From: Vibrio sp. J1-1
GTDB taxonomy: Bacteria; Pseudomonadota; Gammaproteobacteria; Enterobacterales; Vibrionaceae
DNA: 64,000 nt
Direction: 5' to 3'
NCBI RefSeq assembly: GCF_021728395.1
Contig: NZ_JAKKCM010000001.1
Span: 186,001-250,000, forward strand
The notes beneath the pieces are model-generated. The model worked only from the letters and a program-made list of their open reading frames with translations. It ran no database searches and was not told the origin of the DNA. The number at the start of each line of letters is the position of its first letter. Position 1 is the stretch's first letter. Below are positions 36,626 to 45,870 of this stretch, one piece after another. Position numbers and translations under genes: made by a program.

Positions 36626-38200
36626 TTAATCTTGAGCTACTTTAGTAACACGTAGGTTTAGTAGAGCCAACGCGCCAACCAACAGGAAGATAAGTGTTGC
36701 TACTGCACTTGCCAGACCAAAGTCTTGACCACCAGCACCTTCAAATGCGATTCGGTAGGTGTAGCTTACCAACAAGTCTGTGTAACCCGCAGGTTCCGAT
36801 GTACCAATCATGTTTGGACCACCACCTGTCAACAACTGGATTAGTACGAAGTTGTTGAAGTTAAATGCAAAGCTTGCAATCAACAGTGGTGTCAACGGCT
36901 TAAGCATCATTGGTAATGTAATGCGCGTAAAGTTCGAGACAAAGTTCGCACCATCGATAGCAGAAGCCTCATAAAGGTCATCCGGAATCGCTTTTAGCAG
37001 ACCCATACATAGAATCATCATGTAAGGGAAGCCAAGCCAGGTGTTTACAATCAAGATCATGCTTTTCGCCATGAACGGGTCAGAGAACCAAGCAGGGCTG
37101 ATACCGAACAGGCCTTCAAGTAGCAAGTTGATCTCACCAAAGCTTTGGTTGAACAAACCTTTAAAGATCAAGATAGAAATAAACGCTGGTACCGCATAAG
37201 GCAGAATAAGTAATAGTCGGTAAGCAGAGCGGCCTTTTAGCTCTTCCCACTGAACCACACTCGCCAGTACCAAACCGATAATTAGAGTAAATAGTACAGT
37301 TAGTGCAGAGAAAACAATCGTCCAGATAAAGATGCTAATAAATGGTTCTTTGATACCGTCATCTTTCCAAACACGCTCAAAGTTATGGGTGCCGATGCCA
37401 ACGACGAAACCTGGTGAAACTGTACTGCCAACAAACTGACCACTTTCATCAATCGGCTGGTAGTAACCCGTTTCCATATTTGGCAGAAGTGTTTCTTGAG
37501 TTTGGTTGTTATAGAGAGCTTCACCATCCTCTTGTAGCGTATACAACGGTACAACGGCAGCAAACTTACGCAGACCACTCATGCGGATGTCATCACCACT
37601 TGGGAGATGAAGGTCAACACTGCTTAATGCATCACGATTACTCACGATGGTTTTGATTTGCTCTTTCTCACCAGTCACTTCTTGGATTGGCTCAAGATCT
37701 AAACCCGTTGCAGAGAAGCCTTGTAGCTGGAAAGTAGGCGTAGCCAGCAACTCACCGTCTTTATCAATGACAATTTGATGTCCCTGCTCAGTTTTGTATA
37801 ACGTGAACGGGTAGCTATCACCACTTTGATACGTTCTGTCCAAAAGTACAGTTTGAGCTCGCTCGAAAGAGAGCTGGTTTTTCGCGCTGTAGTTAGTAAA
37901 TGCCAGACCTACGGTATATGCCAACGGGAAAAGAATGAACAAAATCATCCCTGCAATACCAGGATAGATGTAGCGGTGAGCGTAAGTCTTTTTACTACCA
38001 AAAATGTACAGCGCTAAAGCAGTAAGAATAATCGTAAGAAGTGCAAACGCAATCTCACCGCGCGAATACATAAGAATTGTTGCGTAACCATTAAGAGTGC
38101 CGACTGTGCCTAAAAGCGCCCATTTAATAAACACTTTTTTGCTGCTCGGAAGGTTGGCTGCTGGTGCTGTCATAGCTTTTGTACCTTGAACTGACTGCAT
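36626..38200 (-). CDS. malF: Maltose ABC transporter permease MalF
   Basis: 524-residue permease with eight hydrophobic segments and the large periplasmic insertion between helices 3 and 4 (about residues 110-275) that is characteristic of enterobacterial-type MalF. The EAA loop reads YEASAIDGANFVSNFTRITL near residue 415. A possible alternative start lies at residue 10 (MTAPAANL). It forms the maltose channel with MalG, and lies 79 nt after malE. Confidence 0.96.
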   Translation of the reverse strand: MQSVQGTKAMTAPAANLPSSKKVFIKWALLGTVGTLNGYATILMYSRGEIAFALLTIILTALALYIFGSKKTYAHRYIYPGIAGMILFILFPLAYTVGLAFTNYSAKNQLSFERAQTVLLDRTYQSGDSYPFTLYKTEQGHQIVIDKDGELLATPTFQLQGFSATGLDLEPIQEVTGEKEQIKTIVSNRDALSSVDLHLPSGDDIRMSGLRKFAAVVPLYTLQEDGEALYNNQTQETLLPNMETGYYQPIDESGQFVGSTVSPGFVVGIGTHNFERVWKDDGIKEPFISIFIWTIVFSALTVLFTLIIGLVLASVVQWEELKGRSAYRLLLILPYAVPAFISILIFKGLFNQSFGEINLLLEGLFGISPAWFSDPFMAKSMILIVNTWLGFPYMMILCMGLLKAIPDDLYEASAIDGANFVSNFTRITLPMMLKPLTPLLIASFAFNFNNFVLIQLLTGGGPNMIGTSEPAGYTDLLVSYTYRIAFEGAGGQDFGLASAVATLIFLLVGALALLNLRVTKVAQD

Positions 38201-38279
38201 AGGGAACCTGCTAGCGAATAAAGAATATGTATAGAAAAGTAAGGAGGAGTTACCCCCTCCTTAAAAAGGTGTTACAGAA

Positions 38280-39458
38280 TTATTTAGTCATTTGTTTTTC
38301 TGCATCAGCAAGCGCTGCATCTACGGTTTGGCGACCGTCAACAACGTTGATGATTGCGTTCTTAGCCGCACCCCAGAATGCATTCATTTGAGGGATGTTT
38401 GGCATGATTTCGCCGTTCATTGCGTTATCCATTGTTGCCGAGATTCGAGCATCAGAATCTAGCTCACGTTGGAATGAGTTAAGTGCTACCGCGCCCAATG
38501 GCTTGTCATCATTAACTTTACGCAGACCATCGTTAGTTAACAGGTAGTTTTCTAGGAATTCTACCGCTAGGTCTTTGTTTGGTGATGCAGTGCTGATACC
38601 AGCAGTTAGAACACCAACGAATGGCTTAGAAGACTGACCTTGGAATTTAGGTAGTGTAGTAACACCGTAGTTGATGCCAGACTTCTCGATGTTGCCCCAA
38701 GACCACGGACCGTTAATCGTCATCGCAGTTTCACCTTGGTTGAACGCAGACTCAGATACTGAGTAATCCATATCTGCAGAAATTACGCCTTTGTCTACAA
38801 GAGCTTTAACGAAAGACATAGAGTCTTTCACGCCCTGCTTAGCGATACCAGCGTCTTTAACGTCGTAGCCTTCAGAAGTGTATTTGAACGCGTAACCACC
38901 ATCAGCAGCCATTAATGGCCAAGTGAAGTACGGTTCTTTTAGGTTCCACATGATTGCAGACTTGCCGTCTTTCTTAAGTTTCGCGTCAAGCTCGGCAACT
39001 TCTTCCCAGCTCTTAGGTGGGTTAGGAACAAGATCTTTGTTGTAGATTAGAGATAGAGACTCAACCGCTACAGGGTAGCCGATAAGTTTGCCGTCGTAAC
39101 GAACTGCATCCCATGCGAAATCAACGATACCTTCCTGGATTTCTTTAGAAGGTTTGATTTCAGCCAAAAGGCCAGCTTCCGCGTAACCACCAAAACGGTC
39201 GTGTGCCCAGAATACGATATCAGGACCGTCACCAGTCGCTGCTGTTTGTGGGAATCTATCTTGAAGGCCATCAGGGTGAGCCACTGTTACTTTAATGCCA
39301 GTGTCTTCTTCAAACTTCTTACCAACTTCAGCAAGGCCGTTGTAACCTTTGTCGCCGTTGATCCAGATAGTCAGTTGCCCTTCTTCGATGGCAGCATGAG
39401 CACCAAATGACCCCAAAGCAACAAGAGTACCTAGTGCTACAGCGCTTAACTTTTTCAT
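38280..39458 (-). CDS. malE: Maltose/maltodextrin-binding periplasmic protein MalE
   Basis: 392-residue periplasmic binding protein that delivers maltose and maltodextrins to MalFGK2. The signal peptide is [20 protein letters not shown] with cleavage near AHA-AIEEG. Family motifs include [39 protein letters not shown] and [20 protein letters not shown]. It is the first gene of the operon, facing malK across a 670-nt control region. Confidence 0.97.
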   Translation of the reverse strand: MKKLSAVALGTLVALGSFGAHAAIEEGQLTIWINGDKGYNGLAEVGKKFEEDTGIKVTVAHPDGLQDRFPQTAATGDGPDIVFWAHDRFGGYAEAGLLAEIKPSKEIQEGIVDFAWDAVRYDGKLIGYPVAVESLSLIYNKDLVPNPPKSWEEVAELDAKLKKDGKSAIMWNLKEPYFTWPLMAADGGYAFKYTSEGYDVKDAGIAKQGVKDSMSFVKALVDKGVISADMDYSVSESAFNQGETAMTINGPWSWGNIEKSGINYGVTTLPKFQGQSSKPFVGVLTAGISTASPNKDLAVEFLENYLLTNDGLRKVNDDKPLGAVALNSFQRELDSDARISATMDNAMNGEIMPNIPQMNAFWGAAKNAIINVVDGRQTVDAALADAEKQMTK

Positions 39459-40128
39459 GTTCGTATCCTTTGTTATATTTTTGATGTAGGGCTAGTCCAT
39501 TGAGGTTCAGCCGTATTTCGACATATATCATCTGAAATAATCCACTATGTCTCATCCTCCTAATCCCTACGCCCTATCAATTATGGCGTATTTTCGTGAT
39601 CTATATCGCCATGCATAGGAGACCCAAATCACAAAAAGGGCTTTTGTCGTGATCCACTTCAACTTTAGGTGGTGTGATAATGTGATTTCCGCCCAACTCC
39701 TTAATTACTCCTCCCTTTTTACTCCTCCCCGCCTACTCCCCCCACAATTATTTCGATTAGGAGGATGTGACAAATGGAACAATCTTAGAAACTGCACCCA
39801 TCCAAGAGTGGATGGTAAGAACCCTTTCCCAGCAATACCTATACGTTAGGTGAAAATATGCTGGTTTTGCATTGCCATACGAGTGGAATGTCATTAATTG
39901 GTGTTGTTTGTGGTTATTTTTTCACGGGGGAGACAACGCTATTGATGTGGGGGAGAGAAACTCGTACTTGGCTGTGACGGGTAGCACTTCTTAGGACAAT
40001 TGATTGAAGTGCTACCCTACTTTTCTTATCGACCACCTTAACTTACCGATTCCTACTGTTACTGCTCGCTAGATAATTCATATAATGATGAGTGGTGAAA
40101 AATAAAAATTTGATCGAGGACGAGCTAC
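39459..40128. promoter_or_regulatory. Divergent malE/malK control region with MalT-box-like sites
   Basis: This 670-nt region carries several matches to the MalT box (GGGGA[T/G]GAGG): minus strand GGAGGATGAG (39551-39560), GGGAGGAGTA (39706-39715), GGGGAGGAGT (39721-39730) and a related G-run (39733-39743); plus strand GGAGGATGTG (39760-39769). MalT with maltotriose should activate both arms. Partial CRP-like half-sites (TGTGA) occur near 39675-39685. No gene is supported in it. Confidence 0.65.
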
Positions 40129-41247
40129 ATGGCGAGTGTCACGTTAAAAAATGTTTGTAAAGCGTATGGCGACGTATTGATTTCTAAAAACGTAGATCTG
40201 GAAATTAACGAAGGTGAATTCGTTGTTTTCGTAGGTCCATCAGGTTGTGGTAAATCTACCCTACTACGTTGTATTGCCGGTCTAGAAGACATTACTTCAG
40301 GTGATTTATATATTGGTGACGAGCGCATGAATGACGTTGAACCATCCAAACGTGGTGTTGGTATGGTATTCCAGTCTTACGCTCTATACCCACACTTAAA
40401 CCTTTATGACAACATGTCGTTTGGTCTCAAGCTAGCGAAAGCAGATAAAGCTGAGATTGACAAACGTGTTGAGCACGCATCAGAAATCCTACAGTTAGGC
40501 CACCTGCTTGAACGCCAACCAAAAGCACTTTCAGGCGGTCAACGCCAACGTGTCGCGATTGGCCGTACCCTGGTTTCACAACCAAACGTGTTCCTGCTGG
40601 ATGAGCCACTGTCTAACCTTGACGCGGCACTGCGTGTAAACATGCGTTCTCAAATCACTAAACTACAGCGCCAATTGGGCTGTACGATGATTTACGTTAC
40701 GCACGATCAGGTAGAAGCGATGACGATGGCTGATAAGATCGTCGTTTTGGATGGTGGTTATGTCTCTCAGGTTGGTAAACCTCTAGAGCTATACCATTAC
40801 CCACAAAACCGTTTCGTTGCAGGCTTTATCGGTTCTCCGAAAATGAACTTCATGAGTGTATTTATTGACGAAGCCGAAGCAGAACGCGTAAAAGTTCAGC
40901 TATCTAACGGCATATCATTCTGGATTCCTGTTGACGGCACAACCGTTAACCGCGGTGACCGTATGTCTTTGGGTGTTCGTCCGGAGCATTTACTACCCGC
41001 TTCTGAAGCAGACGCAAGCATTCACGGTGAAGTGATGATTGTTGAGAAACTAGGTAACGAAACTCAGGTATACCTAAATCTTGACGGTGCAGATGCTGAC
41101 GTTATATTCCGTCAACCAGATACGCTAGCTGTTGATCTCGGAGATAAAATAGAAATTGGTATCCCTGCACATCGTTGTCATCTATTCCATAGTGATGGTC
41201 GTGCATGTCGCCGCCTATTTAAAGAGAATGGCGTAGACGTCGAATAA
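40129..41247 (+). CDS. malK: Maltose ABC transporter ATPase MalK
   Basis: 372-residue ATPase of the maltose importer. Walker [10 protein letters not shown] (near 36-44), signature [13 protein letters not shown] (near 134), Walker [13 protein letters not shown], and the switch His in VTHDQVEAM are intact. The C-terminal regulatory domain (about 235-372) has [11 protein letters not shown], the part that in E. coli contacts MalT and enzyme IIA. It is transcribed away from malEFG. lamB and malM do not follow in this window, unlike the E. coli malK operon. Confidence 0.97.
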   Translation: MASVTLKNVCKAYGDVLISKNVDLEINEGEFVVFVGPSGCGKSTLLRCIAGLEDITSGDLYIGDERMNDVEPSKRGVGMVFQSYALYPHLNLYDNMSFGLKLAKADKAEIDKRVEHASEILQLGHLLERQPKALSGGQRQRVAIGRTLVSQPNVFLLDEPLSNLDAALRVNMRSQITKLQRQLGCTMIYVTHDQVEAMTMADKIVVLDGGYVSQVGKPLELYHYPQNRFVAGFIGSPKMNFMSVFIDEAEAERVKVQLSNGISFWIPVDGTTVNRGDRMSLGVRPEHLLPASEADASIHGEVMIVEKLGNETQVYLNLDGADADVIFRQPDTLAVDLGDKIEIGIPAHRCHLFHSDGRACRRLFKENGVDVE

Positions 41248-41270
41248 TTAATTCACCTTTACTCCTTATC

Positions 41271-41298
41271 AATCCCTCTCAATCGAGAGGGATTTTTT
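41271..41298 (+). terminator. Terminator after malK
   Basis: AATCCCTCTC (41271-41280) pairs perfectly with GAGAGGGATT (41285-41294) around AATC, followed by TTTT. Confidence 0.92.
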
Positions 41299-41575
41299 AT
41301 ATCTAGCCAAATAGAGCAGGCTAATCACCAGAATCCCCCATAGCAATACGCGGAATGAAAAGCGGATGCTTTTGGTATTCGCCTTTACTGTGTCTGCTAT
41401 TCGTAGTTTCTCTTGACGAGTTTAGTCAGCTTTTTATCGCCAGTCGTACATTTAGCGTTGCGCATCTCAGTACCAACTGAGGATTACTAAGCAACGTGCA
41501 TTGAAATAAGCACCTCGAGGTTATTTAGGTATCGCTATATAATGCGATGAAATAATCTTGAGAAGTGAGTGCTGC
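41299..41575. other. Intergenic stretch malK to yqfB
   Basis: With the malK terminator this makes a 328-nt gap. No coding frame or RNA gene is supported. The promoter of the yqfB gene must lie in its distal part. Confidence 0.4.
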
Positions 41576-41902
41576 ATGTCATCTCATCCAACAACCATTA
41601 CCTTTTTTGAATTCCTGACCCCTTTGATCACATCGGGCAAAAAAACCATCACAATACGGGATAAATCAGAAAGTCACTACATCCCAAATACTGAAGTGGA
41701 AGTCTTTACTTTAGAGACAAACCGTAAGGTCTGCGATATCAAAATCCTATCTGTAACCCCACTTAACTTTGATGAAATCAATGAGTTCCATGCGGAACAA
41801 GAAGCCATGGAGTTACCCAAATTAAAGCAGTTGATTCGGGAAATTTACCCCGATACCGACACACTGTTCGTTATTGAATACCAATTAACCAAAACAAACT
41901 AG
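41576..41902 (+). CDS. yqfB: ASCH-domain N4-acetylcytidine amidohydrolase
   Basis: 108-residue ASCH-domain protein similar to E. coli YqfB, which hydrolyses N4-acetylcytidine to cytidine and acetate. The catalytic Lys and Thr fall in SGKKTITIRDKSESHY and the catalytic Glu in the helix after INEFHAEQEAME. I start at ATG 41576; the frame is open to a TTG at 41558. Its stop codon lies inside the operator of the following repressor gene. Confidence 0.88.
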   Translation: MSSHPTTITFFEFLTPLITSGKKTITIRDKSESHYIPNTEVEVFTLETNRKVCDIKILSVTPLNFDEINEFHAEQEAMELPKLKQLIREIYPDTDTLFVIEYQLTKTN

Positions 41903-41914
41903 ACGACTGGTCTA
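41900..41914. promoter_or_regulatory. Operator 1 of NemR-like repressor
   Basis: TAGACGACTGGTCTA is an imperfect palindrome 21 nt before the repressor start. It matches the site at 42647-42661 in 14 of 15 positions, with matching flanks (AC before, ATTT after), and resembles the TAGAC...GGTCTA form of NemR sites. It implies autoregulation. Confidence 0.85.
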
Positions 41915-41935
41915 ATTTTAATTATAGTATGTCCC

Positions 41936-42535
41936 ATGAACACAAAGACTAACGACACACGCCAACATATTCTCGAGGTCGGATACGAGCTAATCGTAAC
42001 CCGAGGCTTTACGAGTGTTGGACTTTCCGAGCTCCTAAAAGCGGCAGCGGTGCCGAAGGGCTCGTTTTATCATTACTTTAAGTCTAAAGAGCAATTTGGT
42101 GAGGCTTTGATTGAGGCTTACTTCGATCGCTATTTCCGCAAGCTAGGTGAACTCTTTACGAATACCGAGCATAACGGATACCAGCGTCTGATGAGCTACT
42201 TTGAGGAGTTGGTAAAAGTTGAACAAGATGTATGTAATGCGAACAAATGTCTGTTAGTCAAACTTAGCGCTGAAGTTTCTGATCTTTCCGAACCAATGCG
42301 ACTTGCACTGCGTCGTGGAGCTGATAAATCAATTCAAGCCATCGCAGACTGTATTGATGTGGGTATTCGAGATGGTTCTATTGCAAATGGTGATAGTGCT
42401 TTATTAGCAAGGCAACTCTACTATCTTTGGAATGGCGCAAGTTTACTTAACAAGCTGTATCAAGATCAGACAGCACTGACGCAGAGTCTGACCTATACTC
42501 AAGATCTGCTGCAGAATACACGCACTTTATCGTAA
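41936..42535 (+). CDS. nemR: TetR-family electrophile sensor, NemR-like
   Basis: 199-residue TetR-type repressor closely matching E. coli NemR by eye. The DNA-binding domain (about 8-55) has GLSELLKAAAVPKGSFYHYF, and the sensor region CLLVKLSAEVSDLSEPMR corresponds to NemR CLTVKLSAEVCDLSEDM. The reactive Cys106 of NemR is kept here as Cys105 and its partner Lys175 as Lys173, while NemR Cys116 is Ser. NemR senses hypochlorous acid, quinones and reactive aldehydes. Its own operator and that of the downstream curA gene are nearly the same. Confidence 0.88.
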   Translation: MNTKTNDTRQHILEVGYELIVTRGFTSVGLSELLKAAAVPKGSFYHYFKSKEQFGEALIEAYFDRYFRKLGELFTNTEHNGYQRLMSYFEELVKVEQDVCNANKCLLVKLSAEVSDLSEPMRLALRRGADKSIQAIADCIDVGIRDGSIANGDSALLARQLYYLWNGASLLNKLYQDQTALTQSLTYTQDLLQNTRTLS

Positions 42536-42601
42536 GTGACTTCAACGCAGTAAGAGAACAACCCTATTAGTGTCTGTTTGAAGCTAGCCTTCTGCAGATA
42601 C

Positions 42602-42635
42602 AAAATACTTTCCCGCTCTCATAGCGGGATATTTT
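42602..42635 (+). terminator. Terminator after nemR-like gene
   Basis: TCCCGCT (42611-42617) pairs with AGCGGGA (42623-42629) and flanking AAAATA/TATTTT extend the stem. Confidence 0.75.
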
Positions 42636-42646
42636 GCAACAGAAAC

Positions 42647-42661
42647 TAGACGACCGGTCTA
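42647..42661. promoter_or_regulatory. Operator 2, before curA
   Basis: TAGACGACCGGTCTA, 20 nt before the curA start, differs from operator 1 by one base. Position suggests the repressor blocks curA transcription until it is oxidised or alkylated. Confidence 0.87.
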
Positions 42662-42680
42662 ATTTAAAGGTGAAAATAAC

Positions 42681-43712
42681 ATGACAGACGCACTTAACCG
42701 CAGAATCGTACTTGCATCACGTCCACACGGTGCACCAACAACTGAAAACTTTAGACTGGAAGAAGTGGCAAAACCAGTTCCACAAGATGGTGAAATGTTG
42801 TTAAGAGCCGTTTACTTATCACTAGACCCTTATATGCGCGGTCGTATGAGTGATGCAGAATCTTACGCGGAGCCTGTTGCGATTGACGACGTAATGGTCG
42901 GTGGTACCGTATCTCAGGTAGAAGTTTCCAATCACCCAGATTATGAAGTTGGCGAGTGGGTGCTTGCTTATACTGGCTGGCAAGATTACGCAATTTCAAC
43001 TGGCGAAATGGTGATTAAACTGGGTAAAAACCCACAAAACCCTTCGTATGCATTAGGCGTAGCGGGTATGCCAGGCTTTACAGCATACATGGGATTGCTT
43101 GATATTGGCCAGCCAAAACCTGGTGAGACCATCGTCGTTGCTTCAGCAACTGGACCAGTTGGCTCAACGGTTGGTCAAATTGCTAAGCTTAAAGGCTGTC
43201 GCGTTGTTGGTATTGCAGGTGGTGAAGAAAAATGTCGCTATGCAAAAGAAGAGCTTGGCTTCGATGAGTGTATCGATCATAAAGCCGAGGATTTCGCGCA
43301 ACAATTAAAAAATGCGTGTGACAACGGTATCGATGTTTACTTTGAAAACGTCGGAGGCAAAGTATTTGACGCTGTGATGCCACTACTGAATGTTAAAGCC
43401 CGTATTCCTGTATGTGGTTTGATTTCTCAATACAACGCGACTGAGCTTCCACAAGGAACTGATCACCTACCACTGCTGATGTCCAAAATTCTGGTAAAGA
43501 GAATCAAAGTACAAGGTTTCATCATTTTTGATGACTACGGACACCGTTACGATGAATTTGCGCAAGACATGAACCAGTGGTTGGCAGAAGGAAAGATCCA
43601 ATACCGTGAACAACTCGTACAAGGCCTGAAATATGCACCAGATGCGTTTATGGGTCTGCTCGAAGGAAAGAACTTCGGCAAACTTGTCGTACAGGTAAAC
43701 AACCCTCTGTAA
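42681..43712 (+). CDS. curA: NADPH-dependent alkenal/curcumin reductase CurA
   Basis: 343-residue zinc-independent medium-chain reductase that saturates alpha,beta-unsaturated carbonyls using NADPH. It matches E. coli CurA closely: LASRPHGAPTTENFRLEE, YLSLDPYMRGRMSD, the dinucleotide loop ATGPVGSTVGQIAKLKG, and YFENVGGKVFDAVMPLLN. It is under a palindromic site shared with the NemR-like gene and is followed by a glutathione transferase after 14 nt, making an electrophile-detoxifying operon. Confidence 0.94.
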   Translation: MTDALNRRIVLASRPHGAPTTENFRLEEVAKPVPQDGEMLLRAVYLSLDPYMRGRMSDAESYAEPVAIDDVMVGGTVSQVEVSNHPDYEVGEWVLAYTGWQDYAISTGEMVIKLGKNPQNPSYALGVAGMPGFTAYMGLLDIGQPKPGETIVVASATGPVGSTVGQIAKLKGCRVVGIAGGEEKCRYAKEELGFDECIDHKAEDFAQQLKNACDNGIDVYFENVGGKVFDAVMPLLNVKARIPVCGLISQYNATELPQGTDHLPLLMSKILVKRIKVQGFIIFDDYGHRYDEFAQDMNQWLAEGKIQYREQLVQGLKYAPDAFMGLLEGKNFGKLVVQVNNPL

Positions 43713-43726
43713 ATATAGGATAAAAA

Positions 43727-44344
43727 ATGATTAAACTTCACCATCTCAATCAGTCTCGCTCGAAGCGTATTATCTGGTTACTTGAAGAGCTCAATGTAGA
43801 CTATGAAATCGTGCCGTATACACGTGACAAAGTGACTTTTTTAGCTCCTCCAGAGCTTAAAAGTATACACCCACTTGGCAAGTCACCAGTGCTCGAAGAT
43901 GATGGTGAAATCATCATTGAATCAGGTGCTATCACTGAGTATCTGATTGAAAAGTACAGCGATGATCAACTTGCTCCAGAGCGTGGAACGAAAGCTCATA
44001 CGCAGTACTTGCAGTGGATGCACTTTGCTGAAAGCTCAGCGATTTTACCAATATTGCTGAAAGTCTTCGTAGGTAAAGAACCGGCTCAAACAGAGTTCCT
44101 ATCAGGCTATGCAGATAAAGAAACCATGAGTGTTTTGAGTTACTTCGAGCAAGCTTTGCAAGATAAAACCTATCTGGTAGAGGAACGCTTAACCGGGGCA
44201 GACATCATGATGTCTTTCATCGTGGAATTGGTACATAAGTTTGGCATAGGCAAACATTTCCCTAATATTGAACGTTACGGGAAACAACTTGCCACGCACG
44301 AAGGGTTCTCAAAAGCAGAGCAAATCGAAGTTAAATACGCTTAA
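43727..44344 (+). CDS. Glutathione S-transferase
   Basis: 205-residue glutathione transferase. The N-terminal thioredoxin-like domain has the start MIKLHHLNQSRSKRIIWLLE with the Ser/Arg catalytic region, GKSPVLEDDGEIIIESGAI (glutathione binding), and the C-terminal helical domain has LTGADIMMSFIVEL. It is co-transcribed with curA (14-nt gap), so it should conjugate the same kinds of electrophile that the NemR-like repressor senses. Confidence 0.92.
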   Translation: MIKLHHLNQSRSKRIIWLLEELNVDYEIVPYTRDKVTFLAPPELKSIHPLGKSPVLEDDGEIIIESGAITEYLIEKYSDDQLAPERGTKAHTQYLQWMHFAESSAILPILLKVFVGKEPAQTEFLSGYADKETMSVLSYFEQALQDKTYLVEERLTGADIMMSFIVELVHKFGIGKHFPNIERYGKQLATHEGFSKAEQIEVKYA

Positions 44345-44351
44345 CTATGCT

Positions 44352-44378
44352 CCTTCGGTGTAATAAGTTCACCGAAGG
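44352..44378 (+). terminator. Hairpin after glutathione transferase
   Basis: CCTTCGGTG (44352-44360) pairs perfectly with CACCGAAGG (44370-44378), 9-nt loop; only a weak T tract follows. Confidence 0.65.
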
Positions 44379-44405
44379 GCTTATAGCCAAATATGCTCGA
44401 CATTC

Positions 44406-44456
44406 TTGGTCCAGAGAGAACAATTCGCCGCAGATTAGCGGTGTTCCCTGGACCAA
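44406..44456. repeat. Intergenic structured element with nested hairpin
   Basis: Outer arms TTGGTCCAG (44406-44414) and CTGGACCAA (44448-44456) enclose further pairing (GAACA with TGTTC) and an inner CCGC-AGATTA-GCGG hairpin. It lies in the 445-nt gap after the glutathione transferase gene. The rest of the gap (44457-44736) has only a 27-codon minus-strand stretch at 44468-44551 that looks like a gene remnant. Confidence 0.5.
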
Positions 44457-44736
44457 TTGTTCATCATTTACAACAGCCCCTGACGTCTAACAAGACCCTT
44501 CACATAAAAATCAAACGTTTCAACGTAGTCCGTTTCTGATTTCACCCAGTTCTAGACCATAGCTACCAACTATCACTTCAATAAGTATAATCAGCTTCCC
44601 GTTAAGTTAATTCCGTCATAGTCTTTCTTAAAGGCGCTACGCACCATTGGACTTTGTAGTTGAGAGCCAATAATCCTAACAAGGTAAGAAGAAAATAGAG
44701 GCGCAGTACGCACCTCTTATTCGTAAGGAGAAAAGT

Positions 44737-44796
44737 ATGATTAACTTCGATTTCTTTAAACTCTTCGATACTCAAGAGTTGTTTATCTATTACTGA
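44737..44796 (+). CDS. Possible 19-residue small protein
   Basis: ATG at 44737 is preceded by a perfect AAGGAG site 6 nt upstream and by a GAGG...CCTC hairpin. The frame gives MINFDFFKLFDTQELFIYY and stops at 44794-44796, overlapping the 3' end of the convergent dehydrogenase gene by 7 nt. The peptide is hydrophobic and aromatic. It could be a small protein or chance. Confidence 0.35.
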   Translation: MINFDFFKLFDTQELFIYY

Positions 44797-45668
44797 TTTT
44801 TAGCCACCGCTTTAATAAGTACCGAGGTATCCATACGCCCAAGACCATCAAGCTGTAGGTCTGCATATTGTTCATCAACCATTTGGGTCAACGGGAGCTG
44901 CAAACCAACACGCTCAGCCTCTTTAAGGCAGAAACCAAGATCTTTGCGCATCCAGTCAATCGCGAAGCCAAAGTCGAATTTATCTTGCGCCATAGTCGTG
45001 GCACGATTTTCCATTTGCCATGACCCAGCAGCGCCATGTTTCAGTGTTTCGACCACTTGTTCAATATCTAAACCAGATTTTTGAGCCAATAGCAGTGCTT
45101 CACTCAAACCCTGTAGTACACCTGCAATGCAAATTTGATTGACCATTTTGCAACGTTGTCCCTGACCATTCTCACCCAATAGCGTGATCTGTTTTGCGTA
45201 TACATCCATCGCAGGAGCAACCTGCTCAAATACATTTGTGTCACCGCCACACATAATGGTTAGCACTCCATTTTCAGCGCCGGCTTGGCCTCCGGAGACT
45301 GGGGCGTCGATAAAATGATTACCAACCTTGGTGCAAGCATCAGCCAGTTCGACCGCCAATTCTGCAGAAGTCGTGGTGTGATCGACGAATACCGCGCCCG
45401 CTTTAAGACCAACCAGAAGCCCTTCTTCGCCATAAACAACACCACGAACGTCGTCATCATTACCTACACAGGTAAATACAATGTCACATCCCTCAGCCGC
45501 TTCCGCCGGTGTTTCACAGGCAACACCGTTATACTCTTCCGCCCACTTATCCGCTTTAGCTTTTGTGCGGTTGTACACTTTTGTCTCGTAGCCCGCTTTA
45601 CTTAAATAGCCTGCCATTGGGTAGCCCATCACACCCAAACCAATAAATGCTACACGTTGTTTTTCCAT
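44790..45668 (-). CDS. NAD(P)-dependent beta-hydroxyacid dehydrogenase
   Basis: 292-residue dehydrogenase of the 3-hydroxyisobutyrate / tartronate-semialdehyde reductase group. The Rossmann motif is GLGVMGYPMAG (about 10-20), the substrate signature is DAPVSGGQAGAENG (about 120), and the catalytic Lys is in GQRCKMVNQ (about 172). Such enzymes act on glyoxylate-derived semialdehydes, beta-hydroxyacids or succinic semialdehyde; the exact substrate is not readable. It is monocistronic and convergent with the preceding region. Confidence 0.88.
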   Translation of the reverse strand: MEKQRVAFIGLGVMGYPMAGYLSKAGYETKVYNRTKAKADKWAEEYNGVACETPAEAAEGCDIVFTCVGNDDDVRGVVYGEEGLLVGLKAGAVFVDHTTTSAELAVELADACTKVGNHFIDAPVSGGQAGAENGVLTIMCGGDTNVFEQVAPAMDVYAKQITLLGENGQGQRCKMVNQICIAGVLQGLSEALLLAQKSGLDIEQVVETLKHGAAGSWQMENRATTMAQDKFDFGFAIDWMRKDLGFCLKEAERVGLQLPLTQMVDEQYADLQLDGLGRMDTSVLIKAVAKNQ

Positions 45669-45870
45669 TGCCTGCTTCCCTAATCAACTGAATTTAGATG
45701 TTTTGTAACATGCTACTAAAGATTTCTGATCATTACACTCGCAAATTATTCAGTGTTTCATAACGAAATAGGTGAAGTGCAGGATCAGGTTTCGGTAACC
45801 ATTTAAATTCGCGAGAAATACAATGTGACTTATGTCAGAATGCCCTATCACTCAATAAATCGGCAAAGTA

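Noticed and set aside
39649-39849. 66-residue plus-strand frame in the mal control region
   Set aside because: It covers the MalT-box-like cluster, lacks a ribosome binding site and has a composition dictated by pyrimidine-rich DNA.
44460-44560. Integron attC-like core (GTCTAAC near 44486) suggesting a cassette
   Set aside because: The complementary arm and partner core that define an attC site are absent, and no intact cassette gene is present.
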